A stretch of DNA of 64,000 bases from Chionoecetes opilio (Eukaryota > Arthropoda > Malacostraca > Decapoda > Majidae): NCBI GenBank assembly GCA_016584305.1, contig JACEEZ010022590.1, positions 302,056 to 366,055 of the forward strand. Reading direction: 5' to 3'. The stretch's first letter is position 1, and every line of letters begins with the position of its first letter. Below are positions 10,293 to 21,293 of the stretch, in pieces. The notes below the pieces were generated by a model. It had not been told where the DNA came from and ran no database searches. It saw only the letters and a list, made by a program, of their open reading frames with translations. Made by a program: the position numbers and the translations under genes.

Positions 10293-10885
10293 TAAAAAAT
10301 TTTGGCACTCAAATTTTTCTGGCACTCAAATTTTTTTGGCACTAAAACATATTTTATAGCACTACGTAGTACTGGGGGTACTACGTAGCACTCCGAATTT
10401 GTACAAGTACCCCCAGGCTGTCACTCCTCCCTCACTCGCTAGCTATAAAATGCCAAAAAAATTTGAGTCCCAAAAATGTTTGTGCCAAAAAAAAATGTGC
10501 TAACTTTTTTTAAAGTGTCAAAAAAAAATGTGCCAACTTTTTTTAAAGTGTCAAAAAATGTTGAGTGCCAAAAAAAATTGCATGGCAAATTTTTTTGTTG
10601 AGTGCCAAAAATTTGAGCGCCAAAATAAATTGTGCCAAAAAATTTTGAGTGCCAACATTTTTTTAGTGGCAAAAATTTGAGTGGCAAAATTTTTTGAGTG
10701 CCAAAAAATTTGAGTGGCAAAAATATTTGAGTAATTTTTTTTTGTGCCAACATTTTTTTAGTGCCAAAAAATTGAGTGCCAACAATTTTTGAGTGCCAAA
10801 AAATGTTTGTGCCAAAAAATGTTGTGCCAAACATTTTCGAGTGCCAATTTTTTTTCAGTGCCAAACATTTTTGAGTGCCAAAAAT
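10293..10885. repeat. Degenerate GTGCCAAAAAATTTGA tandem array
   Basis: Around thirty imperfect copies of a 16-22-bp unit (GTGCCAAAAAATTTGA and variants). Orientation flips: the complementary GGCACTCAAATTTTT form appears at 10293-10340. A near-perfect hairpin (GCACTACGTAGTAC and its complement, about 10359-10392) separates the two orientations. Phe-Gly-Thr-Gln frames across it are artefacts. Confidence 0.85.
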
Positions 10886-11165
10886 GTAACTAGTTTTCTT
10901 TTGTATAACTGCAGTATGTGTAGTGACATACACGGAATAGCTATACGTTACTTCATCCTGTGTTGCTTTATTTATGTAGTATGCTGTGTAAAAATATTTA
11001 AAAGAATGGTATATCTTTTCATAAATAATTTTTTCCCTCTTCCCTTTGCTGGCAGCACTCTGGTAAAGATAAGAAAAAGTTTGCAGGAAGAAATATGTTA
11101 CTTTTCTGGGGGTTTTCATAATACACCTTTTCACTCAAATTAGAACAGAACTTCAAAATAAAACA

Positions 11166-11775
11166 AATGAATTTCAAAATATAATAGATTATTTTTTTCT
11201 TTTAATTTAAAATTCAATTATTTTAATTTGAAGTTCATCTATTTAAATTTGAAGTTCGGTTATTTTAATTTAAACTTCAGTTGTTTTAATATAAACTTCA
11301 GTTGTTTTAATATAAACTTCAGTTGTTTTAATTTAAACTTCAGTTGTTTTAATATAGTGTAGTGGTTAGCTCGCTCGGCTCACAACCGAGAAGTCCCGGG
11401 TTTGATCCTCGGGCGGAGCGAAGATAGATGGGTGGTCTTTCTTAAAACCCAAGCCCCTGTCCACCCAGCAGTGAATGGGTACCGGATGTTAGCCGGGGGT
11501 TTGTGACCCCCCTCCCGGGGTGGTGGCTTCGGCCAACACTAAGCTGCAGCGGTAGATCACTATGGCTCTGAGGAATTATCCTCTAAACAAACAAACAATA
11601 TAAACCTCAGTTGTTTTAATTTGAACTTCAGTTGTTTTAATTTAAACTTCAGTTGTTTTAATTTAAACTTCAGTTATTTTAATTTAAACTTCAGTTGTTT
11701 TAATTTGAGATTCACTTGTTTTAATTTGAAGTTCAGTTGTTTTAATTTGAAGTTCAGTTGTTTTAATTTGAGTGA
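11166..11775. repeat. About 21-bp AT-rich minisatellite
   Basis: Tandem copies of a TTTTAATTTAAACTTCAGTTG-type unit with variants (TATAAACTTC, TTTGAAGTTC). A tRNA-derived SINE is inserted inside it at 11357-11596. Confidence 0.95.
11357..11596 (+). mobile_element. tRNA-Val-derived SINE
   Basis: The head carries a pol III A-box-like segment (TAGTGGTTAGC), an anticodon arm with CAC in the loop (CTCGG-CTCACAA-CCGAG) and a B-box-like GGTTTGATCC. The body (GGGTGGTCTTTCTTAAA onward) is shared with three other copies in this window. The tail is (AAAC)n. The 6-bp AATATA flanks both ends (11351-11356, 11597-11602) and belongs to the host minisatellite, so the insertion is a clean target-primed event. 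Confidence 0.9.
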
Positions 11776-13540
11776 AAAGGTATAAATAAACTAAACCTAA
11801 CCCAACCTAGCCTAACCTGGCGTTTTAACTTCCTAGCCTTTGCCTTTGGACTTATAATTTTTCGGTAAATCTTTAGAAGTCCTTCACCCCTATCTTTTTC
11901 TTCTTCCCCCTATAGCCAACAAGCCTGGGGAACTGGCGGGAATACGGGGTTTTTGGGTGGGGGAAGCTAATATAAGTGATTTATGGCTCCCCAAAAAAAT
12001 CATAAAGTCACTATATATAAAAATCTAGGGAATTCCCTAAATTAGGGATTTCCCTAGATACCCATTGTTAGGGAATTTTCCTTAATTGATAGGTATACCT
12101 ATGTATAAATTTGGACAATTTTGGGAGAGCAATAAATGAGTCATGTCTGCCTTCCCTATCCAAAAACTCGAGTATTCCATAAGGCCACCAAGCTTGCTGG
12201 TCATAGGAGGTCAAAGAAAAACCTAACCTTCCTAGCCAGAAGGGACTGCGCCCCCCATGGACCCCCTAAGGGTTGCTAATCTAACCTAACTATAACCCCC
12301 GCAATATTACTAACCTAACCTCACTATAACCCCTTAAAACACAAACAAAAAAACATTAAGTGGTAACTCAGCTGTGATGTGAAGGGATCATATCAAGATT
12401 AATATCGCGGGACCGCTTTCCTCCACCAGTGCCAAAAACATTATGACAGTCGTACACACTTTACGTAATGTAAGATGTACAACTATTTCGTTGCTCACCT
12501 GTTGTTACTAGCTCACTGCTACGGTACAGCACTCACAACACAAGCTTACACACTCCTGTTCAAGGCTAGTGTACTATTCTGGCGTCCCAGCTGCAGCCTG
12601 CTTCGTCTGCGCTGAACCGCCAAACAACTATATAAAGAAACATTTGAGCCTGAGCTTGAGTTGAAGGTTATCTGTATATAGGAACCCATAAATATGTATG
12701 CGGCAGTATGCCCCTCATTCTCTCTCATGCGTGCTCTCCATACCAAGCATTCTTCAAACATTATTTCACACTTTTAACCATGCAACTCATTCATCCAGGT
12801 CAGCGCACAACCCGTGCAGTGATCCATCGGTCTATCAAACACTTCTCTCTCTCCCACTATTCCCCCTAACAATCTAACAAGGTATTCTTGCATACTCGTA
12901 CCGTTCACATTCCAGCATTAGGATTTCAGCTATGAAGAAAGGCTAGATAATGTTACAGTTATCAACATAACCCCAAATCGCCACTGGGTGCTTGACTTGC
13001 TCATTCAAAATCTTCCATCCAGAGTAGCCCTACCACCTGTTGCGCATATCGAATATTATAATTATGTACGAATTAGTAATGATTCGTGATTACATGTTTT
13101 TGTGGCAGCTAGATACAATACATTTTATGACAATATAGGACGTTCTGACATGTTTGGGTGTGGAAACATATACAATTGATGACAAGATAGCTATATATAG
13201 GACGAATTCTGACAATATTTGGGTGTGGAAACGTTACGACACTATCATCATTTACGATCAAACAAACAATAACAGGATAACACCCTCGCAACTTGTGATC
13301 GCCCCCGCACAGCATTCAGCACCTTGCAGGGTCCTGCGGGAAGCACGCCTTGGGAGTTTAATTAAGTCACATCCGGGGAAAAAAGAAAATAAATCATGAA
13401 AAAATAGGTGAATGGCAGGAGGGCTGTTGAAGTCTATGATCTTTGAAAGGAAGCATTAATTTTTCACACTATAAACGAGACTTAAAAGGAAACCTATGAG
13501 CTTCACTGAATCACTTAGCCAGAACAATATATATAGCGCT
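11776..13540. other. Non-coding stretch with CCTAA-like motifs
   Basis: Scattered CTAACC/CCTAAC words occur at 11796-11820 and 12270-12330, and small palindromes around GGGATTTCCC at 12038-12062. About 70 bp near 12.36 kb resembles 62.89 kb (shared GGTA-ACTC and GTGATGTGAAGGGATC elements), so it is probably part of a dispersed repeat. I see no convincing gene. Confidence 0.4.
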
Positions 13541-13548
13541 TTCCTATA

Positions 13549-14303
13549 CAGGGTGTAACACGAGTTTATGCAAATATTGATACAGGTGAAAGAACATGTA
13601 ATTCTAAGCACAAAATGTTCTATAACCATATGCTTTTTGAAGCTTCCTTTAGACGTGAGATGAAGTTAGAAAAATTAGCGCGGCCAGTAATTTCACCATG
13701 GCAGGCGGCTGCCGCTCGGTGACATTTTGAATGATTTAATCATAATTTTTACTAGTAATGGAGCATTACATTATCTTATAACAACACAATTGGTATTAAT
13801 GGACATGTTATTACTAAATAAGCAGTACATGAGAACAGCAGGGCTGTAATAAACAATAATGTACAAGGCTAAGTGGCAATGCGTCGGGGCGGGGGAGGTA
13901 GGAGGGACTAGGCTGCGAGGCCTCACGCCGATCAGCTGAGTCACGTGTTCCATCCAACCCCTCCCTGACACGATGAAATGTAGCCTTCTATAGTATTGTT
14001 TATTACAGCCCTGCTGTTCTGATGTTCTGCATATTTAGTAATAACATGTCCATTAATACCAATTGTGTTGTTTTAAGATAATGTAATGCTCCATTACTAG
14101 TAAACATTATGATTAAATCATTCAAAATGTCACCGAGCGGCAGCCGCCTGCCATGGTGAAATTACTGGCCGCGCTAATGTTTCTAACTTCATCTCACGTC
14201 TAAAGGAAGCTTCAAAAAGCATATGGTTATAGAATATTTTGTGCTTAGAATTACATGTTCTTTCACCTGTATCAATATTTGCATAAACTCGTGTTACACC
14301 CTG
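13549..14303. mobile_element. Foldback element with about 320-bp arms, TA flanked
   Basis: Arms at 13549 to about 13865 and about 13985-14303 are inverted copies. Ends read CAGGGTGTAACACGAG and its complement, and TA lies at 13547-13548 and 14304-14305. The CAGGG start and TA duplication suggest a mariner-related nonautonomous element. The central spacer is about 120 bp and GC-richer than the arms. No ORF is credible. Confidence 0.9.
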
Positions 14304-14514
14304 TATATGCGCGGTGGTGCCTTTGTTGTATAGTTAAACCAAAAGTATAATTTCTTTCCAACAATTCATCGAGGAAATAATGAAAGTGTCCGCTGGATAA
14401 TAAATGTAATCAAAATCACGGCATTGAACATAGCATTACGTATTGTCTTTGTGAATATTCTAGTATGGATAATGTATATTAGTTATTTTAAGTTTAGGAA
14501 ATATCTGTGTGCAT

Positions 14515-14741
14515 TGTAGTGACCTTGTCGGCTACATGGTTGATAAACAGACACCCAGGTTGTTAGTTGGTTTATTGGAGAGAGCAGTTGTGTGTGGTAC
14601 AAGTCTCTGAGTTCAAGTGTCTTGTCTCTACAAGAGACGGGCTTTTAAAGGAGCCGCGATACTCACGACCTGACTACCTGCATACCAATGCGGCTGAGGT
14701 CGAGATTAAAGGATTAGCCAGGTGTGGTGTGACTCACCACA
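14515..14741 (-). repeat. LTR (3' LTR in element sense)
   Basis: 227 bp, TG...CA on either strand. It is identical to 15909-16135 except for one base that I noticed. Confidence 0.93.
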
Positions 14742-14899
14742 GTACTCTCCTTCCTCAAAAAAAAAAAAAATTATTATACATATACTTATAAAAAAAAACC
14801 ATAGAGGTGCCACGTGCCGAGGTAATGTAGGTAGGGCAACGTCCAGTCTTCACGTTGGCAGCGGTAGCTGCAAGATCAGAATAGGAGGTGCCGAGGGTA

Positions 14900-15908
14900 A
14901 GGGAATGTAGGTAGGGCGGCTGTCCAGTCTTCACGTTGCAGCGGTAGCTGCAAGATCAGAATAGGAGGTGCCGAGGGTCGCTGCTGCTGTGATTGCTGTC
15001 ACAAGATCTGGAGGAAGGCTTGCGATGCAAGGTGTCTTCGTGGGAAGGCGAAGTGTCCAAAGCAATCGGCTCCCAAGATAGCTTGTGTTGCTATGCAGTG
15101 CCCGTGCGTTGCAGGGCCTTGCTGGAGGCAGCGGAAGGCTGCAGGACGCAGCGTGAGGCAGCAGGAAGCAGCGTCAGGGAGCAGGAGTCAGCGGAGGACG
15201 AGGAGTAGCACGTGGCGGCAGGAGGCAAGGGCGGGCGGCGGGATGCGGTGCCCGTGCGTTGCAGGGCCTTGCAAGCAGCAGGGCGTGGGACACAAGCCAC
15301 AGGAGGGCGTGTGTGGGTGCGCTGAGATGGGTGGCGAGCAGGCGCGGTAGGATGAGGCTGTGAAGGGCGAGGTGCAGGCCGCGGGCGTGGCGCATGGCTG
15401 TGGTGAGCAGCGTGCTGGGCCGTGGTGAGCAGCGTGCCGGGCCGTGGTGAGGCAGGCCGCGGCAGAGGCGTGAGGCAGGCCTAGGGCGTGGTGCCCTTAG
15501 AGTGGATGGCAGCCCGTGGCGGCGTGGCAGCGCGGCAGGAGGTGGCTGCGGCGGGATGCGGTGCCCGTGCGTTGCAGGGCCTTGCTGGAGGCAGCGGAAG
15601 GCAGCAGGACGCAGCGTGAGGCCGCAGCGTGAGGCAGCATTGCTGGGCCGCGGGCGTGGGCGGCGAAGGGCAAGGCTGTAGCCGCGGGCGGGGTGAGGCA
15701 GGCCGCGGCAGGAGGCAGGGCTTGGGAGGCGGGTGGCGGTGAGCAGGCCGTGGCAGGAGGCAGGCGTGGGCGGCGAGGTGCAGGGCTGGGCCGCGGGTGT
15801 GGGCGACGTGGCTTGGGTGGCTGCAGGCGGCGCGGCAGGCGTGATGAGGGGGGCGAGGGGCAGGCCCCCCCCCCCTGGGTGTGTCTTGTCACTCCGTAGG
15901 TCACCAAA
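14900..15908. repeat. GC-rich internal repeats of the LTR element
   Basis: The internal region contains recurring blocks such as GTGCCCGTGCGTTGCAGGGC (about 15098, 15248 and 15559) and many GGCAGG-type words. Ala/Pro/Arg-rich frames on both strands follow from this composition. I see no gag or pol motif. Confidence 0.7.
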
Positions 15909-16135
15909 TGTAGTGACCTTGTCGGCTACATGGTTGATAAACAGACACCCAGGTTGTTAGTTGGTTTATTGGAGAGAGCAATTGTGTGTGGTACAAGTCT
16001 CTGAGTTCAAGTGTCTTGTCTCTACAAGAGACGGGCTTTTAAAGGAGCCGCGATACTCACGACCTGACTACCTGCATACCAATGCGGCTGAGGTCGAGAT
16101 TAAAGGATTAGCCAGGTGTGGTGTGACTCACCACA
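15909..16135 (-). repeat. LTR (5' LTR in element sense)
   Basis: 227 bp, TG...CA. In the minus sense it holds a TTTAAAAG TATA-like box and a CCAATAAACC polyadenylation signal. Confidence 0.93.
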
Positions 16136-16428
16136 GCATCATCCCGCCGCCTCAGGCCTCCTGCTGCGTTGCTTAGGGCGAGGCGAAGGCGACCTTTTTG
16201 ATCCAGGAGAGGTAGGCCGGGTACGTTTTTTGGCGTCAGGGGGGGTAGTCCTTGGGGCCCGCAGCCGTACCTCGCGAAAAGCCGCCAACACTAAGTCCAC
16301 CGAATCTTGGAACGCAAGAGGTCCCCGGATCCCCCTGAAGAGAAAAACGCACTTTTGGTTGGGGAAACCCTCGGCTCAGCACCAAAAAGTTTGTGACCTC
16401 AGTCACTCAGACGAGAAGTCAGATGACA

Positions 16429-16690
16429 TAAAAACATAAGAACATAAGAAAAAAAAAATACAAAGGCCTGAAACCTACATATGGTATTTTTCTTTCTCTA
16501 CCAAAATCCACCATTCTCCCCATCCAAAAAATTTGTCAAATCCCCTTTTAAAAAACTTCTTTTGACTCCGCACTACCTTCCGCTAGAGTGCTTTCCCAAA
16601 TCATTTACCATCCTCTTTGTAACCAGTTTCCCTATTTCTTTTTCAAATTATTTTTTACTTTTTTAAAACCCGTTGCTTCTTTTTCCCCCC
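16429..16690 (-). mobile_element. LINE 3' end (ACATAAGAACATAAGAA tail)
   Basis: The + strand begins ACATAAGAACATAAGAA, the complement of the 3' tail of the LINE ending at about 39508 (TTCTTATGTTCTTATGT). The adjacent bases also match that element's 3' region. It is a short minus-strand, 5'-truncated copy with homopolymer noise. Confidence 0.6.
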
Positions 16691-17162
16691 TGACGGGATA
16701 TTACTAAAAGCGCCCCGCCCCCTTTAAGGTCCCCGGCACACAAGTCTCCTCCCCTATCCCTTGAGGGCCAGGTGGTGGGGTTACTGGGCGGGGTACGTAG
16801 CTGCGGTCGACTGCCCGACGCGAACACTGCACTTTAACCTTTTGTAGGATGGTACGGGGGAACACCTAAAAGTGAAATAAAAGGGTCTTAAAAAATGATG
16901 TAGATTTAGTTTTCATGAGTAATAACCCATGGATAAATAATTTTTCCACGTCAAAAAACAAATTTTTCCTGTTTCCCATGCTACAATCCCAAATTCATGT
17001 CGCCCCAACCCGTCAATGTTGCGATCCCGGTTCGTTTTACGTGTCGCTCCCCCTTCCCCCCCAGGGCGACACAGGGGGCTTATGAATATCTTGGAAAAAA
17101 AACCTTTCCCCTTGTTAAATATCATCTTTTGGGAGGCCGCTGTTTTTTAATCATAGTAAAAT

Positions 17163-20100
17163 TTAGACCTGTTCGAAAAAAAATTTTTTCCTTTTTTTAT
17201 ACCCCCCGCACGGTTTCCAATGTTTTTTGCCCTGGAAAGTCAAAAAATTAAAACCCATTAAACCCAAAAGTCAGGAATTTTTGCCTCAGAAGCTAAATTC
17301 TTTTCTCACGTTTCTGAAACGCCAGTTTCATTTTTTGAGTTTTTTTCGCCTTTTTTTTTTCACCAATAAAGGGGCATAAGCGGGTTTAAAACAGTATTGA
17401 TCGACTAAAACAAAAAATGCATAGAAATTTTAGGGAAAATTTACAGGGATATTTACAGACAATTTTTAAAAAAAATTAAACAAAATTAAAATTTATTTCA
17501 CTTAGTCACAAATTCAAAATGGTTTTACTGAATTAATGGTCTGTTTTTTTTTGCAGTCTTTAAACCTGCTAAAAATCAAGATACTTCCAGATAACTTCAA
17601 TGGCAAAAGCAAGGAGCTCCGGGGACGCAAAGTTGAATTCAAAACCTCACCGCAGTCCAGGAAAGCGTCACCCGACCTGCTACTAGATCTGCTACAAAAA
17701 ACTTCCTGATGGGCTACCCATCATCCAGCTCAGGGGCTCCATTTACCCCCACAGACAGGCTTCCCAGTATTCCTCCTCTCCAGAGTTTGCCAAAATACAG
17801 GGAACCTAACTAAAGCCCTCCCCAAAAAAACAGTGGGGCTTCACCCCTTTCGGCAGATGGCTAGGATAAAAACCATGCCCAAGTACAATGCGCGCGCATT
17901 TCATGCACTTCAAAAAAAGCAAGAGATCTAAAAGGATAAAGGTAAAAAGGTCCCCGGGAGGAAAAGGAGGCCTTTGTCCGGAATTAGTACCCTTTTCGTA
18001 GGAGTTCAGATGCCACCAGGAATGAAGAAACCGACTGCTTCAAGGGGAGAAGGAAAAAGGACTCAGGTTTTTACAGGATCAAAACAGAGAAAAAGGCCCC
18101 ACATGTCGGTCATGACAAGGAATTTGGCCCGGGCCCCCAGCACAACAAGGGGGCTGCAAGACTGCAGCAGAGGGGAAAAACGATATGAATTGCCCCAAAA
18201 ATTTCTACAATTTTTCACTGCACACCGAAGGACTGCTTGTGGTTACCGGGGCTACCCACCGCGTGAAGGAATCGGGGGGACGGGATTACCAACAACCTCG
18301 TCCTGGATGTTCACATCCCAAGACACGGGGGATCTCACATTTCCCAGGGGGCATGGGTGTGTTGAATCTGCCCGTACCCCTGATCGCTGGGATTTCTGAC
18401 AATCAAGTACAGCCTTAGTCTCTGCTACATTTAAGGCTGGGGGAGCGACCTGACAATTTTTCATCTCAACCTCAAAAACGAGAGGGAAAAGATGTGACAA
18501 GGGACCCTCAGCAGGGGTACATGGCAGCTTTAGCGAGGACCCTCCCAAGATGTGCTCTCCACGGATGAAATGCTGAAGATGTCCCGGGAGTGATCCGGGA
18601 CCACGTCCAAGGGCTCGGCTGTGCTTGTTAGGCCCACCTGATTCCTAAGCCTAGGGGGGTACCATGAGGGCAGCTCAAAAGGAAGGGGTCGGCAAGGCAC
18701 CCGGTTTTTTTTTTTTTTCTGGAGGCAGGGGGCTTACTGGATGATCACTGCCTTTTTTTGCACAACGGCCCGCAACAGTGGATACATCGGGGGGGCTGCC
18801 CAAACTTTTGGAGCAACAGCTTGACAGGGAAGGGGTTCTACTGGGCCGCAAAACCACATTTAGAAAGGTGGTTTGGGGCTTATGGGAGAAACTGTTTGGG
18901 AAGGTCAGAGCCCCGAGAAACCCTTTGGGTTCAAGCACTTCAAGGACGTTTGGACGATCTTTCCACGACAACCCTCAAAACCCCGTCCTCAGAAAAAAGT
19001 TGAATAAAAAAAGAAAAATGCAAGGAAAAAACTACAGGAAAACCCGAGGTCGGAAGCCTCCTAGGCTGTACCGTGAGATGGCTGACTTACATACGTCCTT
19101 GGGGACACGCCTCCCGCGGATCCCCTGGATCTCCGGAGCCCTTCTCAGGCCAGGGGGATGGCCAAAACCTGTATTCTATGGATTTCATGTTTTTCTGAGC
19201 AGCGGATACGATGAAAAAACTGTTGTGAAGCTGGAACGCCTCAACCTCTTCCTAGGCTGTTTTTATACACCCATGTGGGATGTCATCTACACTTGTGCGA
19301 TTCCCAAAAGATCGCGTTCAGAAGGACATGTGAAGTTCAAAGAACAGATCAGGATTTCTCAGGGATGTACAAAACTTGAAAACCACAAATGGACCTAAAG
19401 GAGGGTTTGCCGTTCGCTCTCTTTGGTAGCAACTCAGTGACAAAAAGAAGCGGGGATTGCTGCCAAACTGCACGCCCTGAAAGCCAGATAGCTTCAGACG
19501 AGGAAACCCTTTTCCCTCAGGTTCGCCAAACGCTCTGGTGATTAGTTGGGGCCCGAGAGTCTCTTCTGCTTTACACCCTTTGGGATTGGTATGCTGGCTT
19601 CTGCACCTGTGGGACATGGCCCCGGAGAAAGGACTACAGCAAGGCCCTGGGGAAAATGTCGCAAAGTAAAAAATAGTGAAGACATTGTGAGCGGGGTCAA
19701 GATGATGATGATTTCGCAAACATCTTACCCCAGATTCTCAGCAAAACAGTACCTTCTTTAAACTGTGGAATACAAAACCCTGAGCGATTTTATAGCTTTA
19801 AGAAGCAAACTCTGAAAAAAAAAAATGTGGTGTCCTTTGACAAGACAATAGAGTTTTTTTTTGCCCTTGAAATAGTTTTTAAGTTTTGTACAATTTTTTG
19901 ATGTCAAGATTGTAAAAAATTTTTTAAAATTTTTAGAAATTTTTAAAAAATTTTGCTTTTTTTTTGGGTATGATGTCTTTTTTTCTTGAAATGTTTACTT
20001 GATTGTTTTTTCAGAAATAATAATAAAAATGCTTCAATTTGATACCCAATTTGTTGTTCTATCCCAATTGTAAAAAGTCTCAGGATAAGAAAGTCTGGCG

Positions 20101-20280
20101 GAAGGCAAAATTAGGCGCTTTTCTACTGTCGCGGCTTAATATCTTGATGTCCAATGAGGCAATGTTTTTCGACATTTAGCTCAAAATGTTGTGATTTTCG
20201 GCTTTTCAGGTCAAAAAGCATGGGAAACTTTGCAGGGGGGTATAAAAATAGGATTTTTTTCTCTTTCTGAACAGGTCTAA
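17163..20280. mobile_element. Unclassified 3.1-kb TIR element
   Basis: The left end TTAGACCTGTTC (17163-17174) is matched by its complement at 20269-20280. Complementarity continues inward for about 190-220 bp with many mismatches; shared blocks read TTTTTATACCCCCC, GTTTCC-ATG-TTTTT and CGCCAG. The interior holds a degraded ORF on the + strand. The right end lies about 40 bp beyond the donor of a serine protease exon, so the element sits in that gene's intron. The superfamily is not identified; outer bases would allow a TA duplication. Confidence 0.65.
17960..19740 (+). pseudogene. Decayed unclassified transposon ORF
   Basis: The most legible part is 19200-19620, where two frames give KLERLNLFLGCFYTPMW, then GLPFALFGSNSVT and GPESLFCFTPFGIGM. 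From memory of arthropod repeat annotation, this pattern belongs to an uncharacterised protein family encoded by multicopy elements (conserved FYTPxW, an LALF-type motif and a later AERG segment). I cannot name its superfamily. Upstream coding (17.6-19.2 kb) is heavily frameshifted. The ORF's position inside matching TIRs supports it being the element's own gene. Confidence 0.35.
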
Positions 20281-20323
20281 TAGTACATACATCGCATGCA
20301 TTAACAGCTTATCGCAGACTGAC

Positions 20324-20492
20324 CTCTAGCTTAACTTTGGAGGCCAGCTTGAGAAGGGCAATGTCGTGGTAGGCCTGAGGATGCTTGTAGTCAGGGTAGA
20401 ACACCGTCTCCGCTACGTCGAAGTCTTGAGGATTTGATCTATCATAATCGTCACCATAGTCATGCTCACCTAGGCGCACAACCTCGGCTTTG
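20324..20492 (-). CDS. CLIP-domain serine protease, Asp exon
   Basis: On the minus strand an acceptor (CTCTGCAG) precedes 20492 and a donor (GTCAGT) follows 20324. The 169-nt exon continues the previous exon in phase 2 and ends in phase 0. It encodes KAEVVRLGEHDYGDDYDRSN, then FYPDYKHPQAYHDIALLKL. HDIALLKL carries the catalytic Asp of the trypsin (S1A) triad, and VRLGEHDY is a classic upstream strand of arthropod CLIP proteases. The next exon, with the GDSGG serine, was not found. The intron below is occupied by a TIR element starting at 20280. Confidence 0.93.
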
Positions 20493-20683
20493 CTGCAGAG
20501 GTCACGAAGGTTAGTATGGCGATAGGATGGGGCGCTATGGTAATACTGCTCCACGGTATTCTTCAAGCGTGTGTACAGAATGATGATTAGCAACGAAGAT
20601 TTAGAATGCTAGACAACTCCTAAAATCATGAAAGCAGGAATTTATGTAATTATTCAAAAGCGTAATTACCGAAATTGACTCAC

Positions 20684-20787
20684 CGATAGAGGAAGCAATG
20701 GAGGGCAGAGAGAACCCACTGTTCGTTGATCAACACTCCACCACAGAACCAATCGTTTTTCTGAGCGCTTTTCGACCCCACCAGAGC
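20684..20787 (-). CDS. CLIP-domain serine protease, His exon
   Basis: Minus-strand exon with acceptor TTACAG before 20787 and donor GTGAGT after 20684; 104 nt, phase 0 to 2. It encodes ALVGSKSAQKNDWFCGGVLI and then NEQWVLSALHCFLYR. CGGVLI...VLSALHC is the strand and His region of S1A proteases: the catalytic His is in ALHC, where most members have AAHC. It joins WPWM of the previous exon and KAEVVRLGEH of the next without a frame break. Confidence 0.93.
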
Positions 20788-20912
20788 CTGTAAGTACATT
20801 TACTCGTATAGCCTTTACTTAACATTCGGATTTTTGCGTATATATATGTACGTAGCCTATATATAATCCCCATTATCAACAGCTCACACTATTCGCACCA
20901 CCTCATGCTCAC

Positions 20913-21062
20913 CATCCATGGCCACGCGTTCTTCTCTGCCGCGTTCTCCTTACGAACGCTGGGCTCGCCCGGTGGTGTTGACCGAATCTATATAACGCAA
21001 GAATTTCCTTCTCCGGAATACCTGGTCGTATTTCAGGTGGGGGTCCTTTGGTTGCTGGCATT
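20913..21062 (-). CDS. CLIP-domain serine protease, linker/activation exon
   Basis: The exon ends KENAAEKNAWPWM before donor GTGAGC at 20912-20911, matching the segment after the activation site in arthropod CLIP proteases. The likely acceptor (CTCCCCAG) puts the start at 21062, giving SPECQQPKDPHLKYD-like linker sequence in phase 1 from the CLIP exon. The two halves are out of frame by one base. The usual R-IVGG activation motif is not visible; SVRK occupies its place. So either a small indel near 20950-20965 destroyed it, or this is a non-activating homologue. A shorter exon starting at 20987 (acceptor TATATAG) would avoid the shift. Confidence 0.65.
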
Positions 21063-21293
21063 CTGGGGAGGCGAAGTCCGACCGCCTCGCCGCAGTATAT
21101 AGCTGTACTCTATCATACTGTTCAAAATATAATTGTTTTAGGAGTTTCTCCCACATCTGAAAATAAGATTAGATCAAACACAACACAACATAAAACACTA
21201 AACAGCAGGATTACAGCCACTTTTTTGTCAAGTTATTTGACCTAACTAATCAAGAAAGTGTCCATGAAAAAATATTCAAATTGATGAGCAAAT

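Larger units (their letters stand above)
14515..16135 (-). mobile_element. Short nonautonomous LTR retrotransposon
   Basis: Two 227-bp direct repeats bound 1.17 kb of non-coding, GC-rich DNA, and GCAT flanks both sides (14511-14514, 16136-16139). Minus orientation is favoured. In that sense the LTR contains AATAAA, a purine-rich tract (GAGGAAGGAGAG) lies just before the 3' LTR, and a candidate primer-binding site (TTTGGTGACCTACGG) follows the 5' LTR. There is no gag or pol, so this is a small TRIM/LARD-like element mobilised by a relative. I noticed a single LTR difference (14586 versus 15980), which implies recent insertion. Confidence 0.9.

Noticed and set aside
10439..11134. 231-codon minus-strand frame with FGT repeats
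   Set aside because: Runs through a degenerate tandem repeat whose units lack stops; no domain.
11796..12330. CCTAA words as telomeric repeat
   Set aside because: Irregular and scattered, not a TTAGG array; similar words occur near 24.33 kb.
20905..21102. Plus-strand frame over the protease exon
   Set aside because: The minus strand carries the splice-bounded protease sequence.
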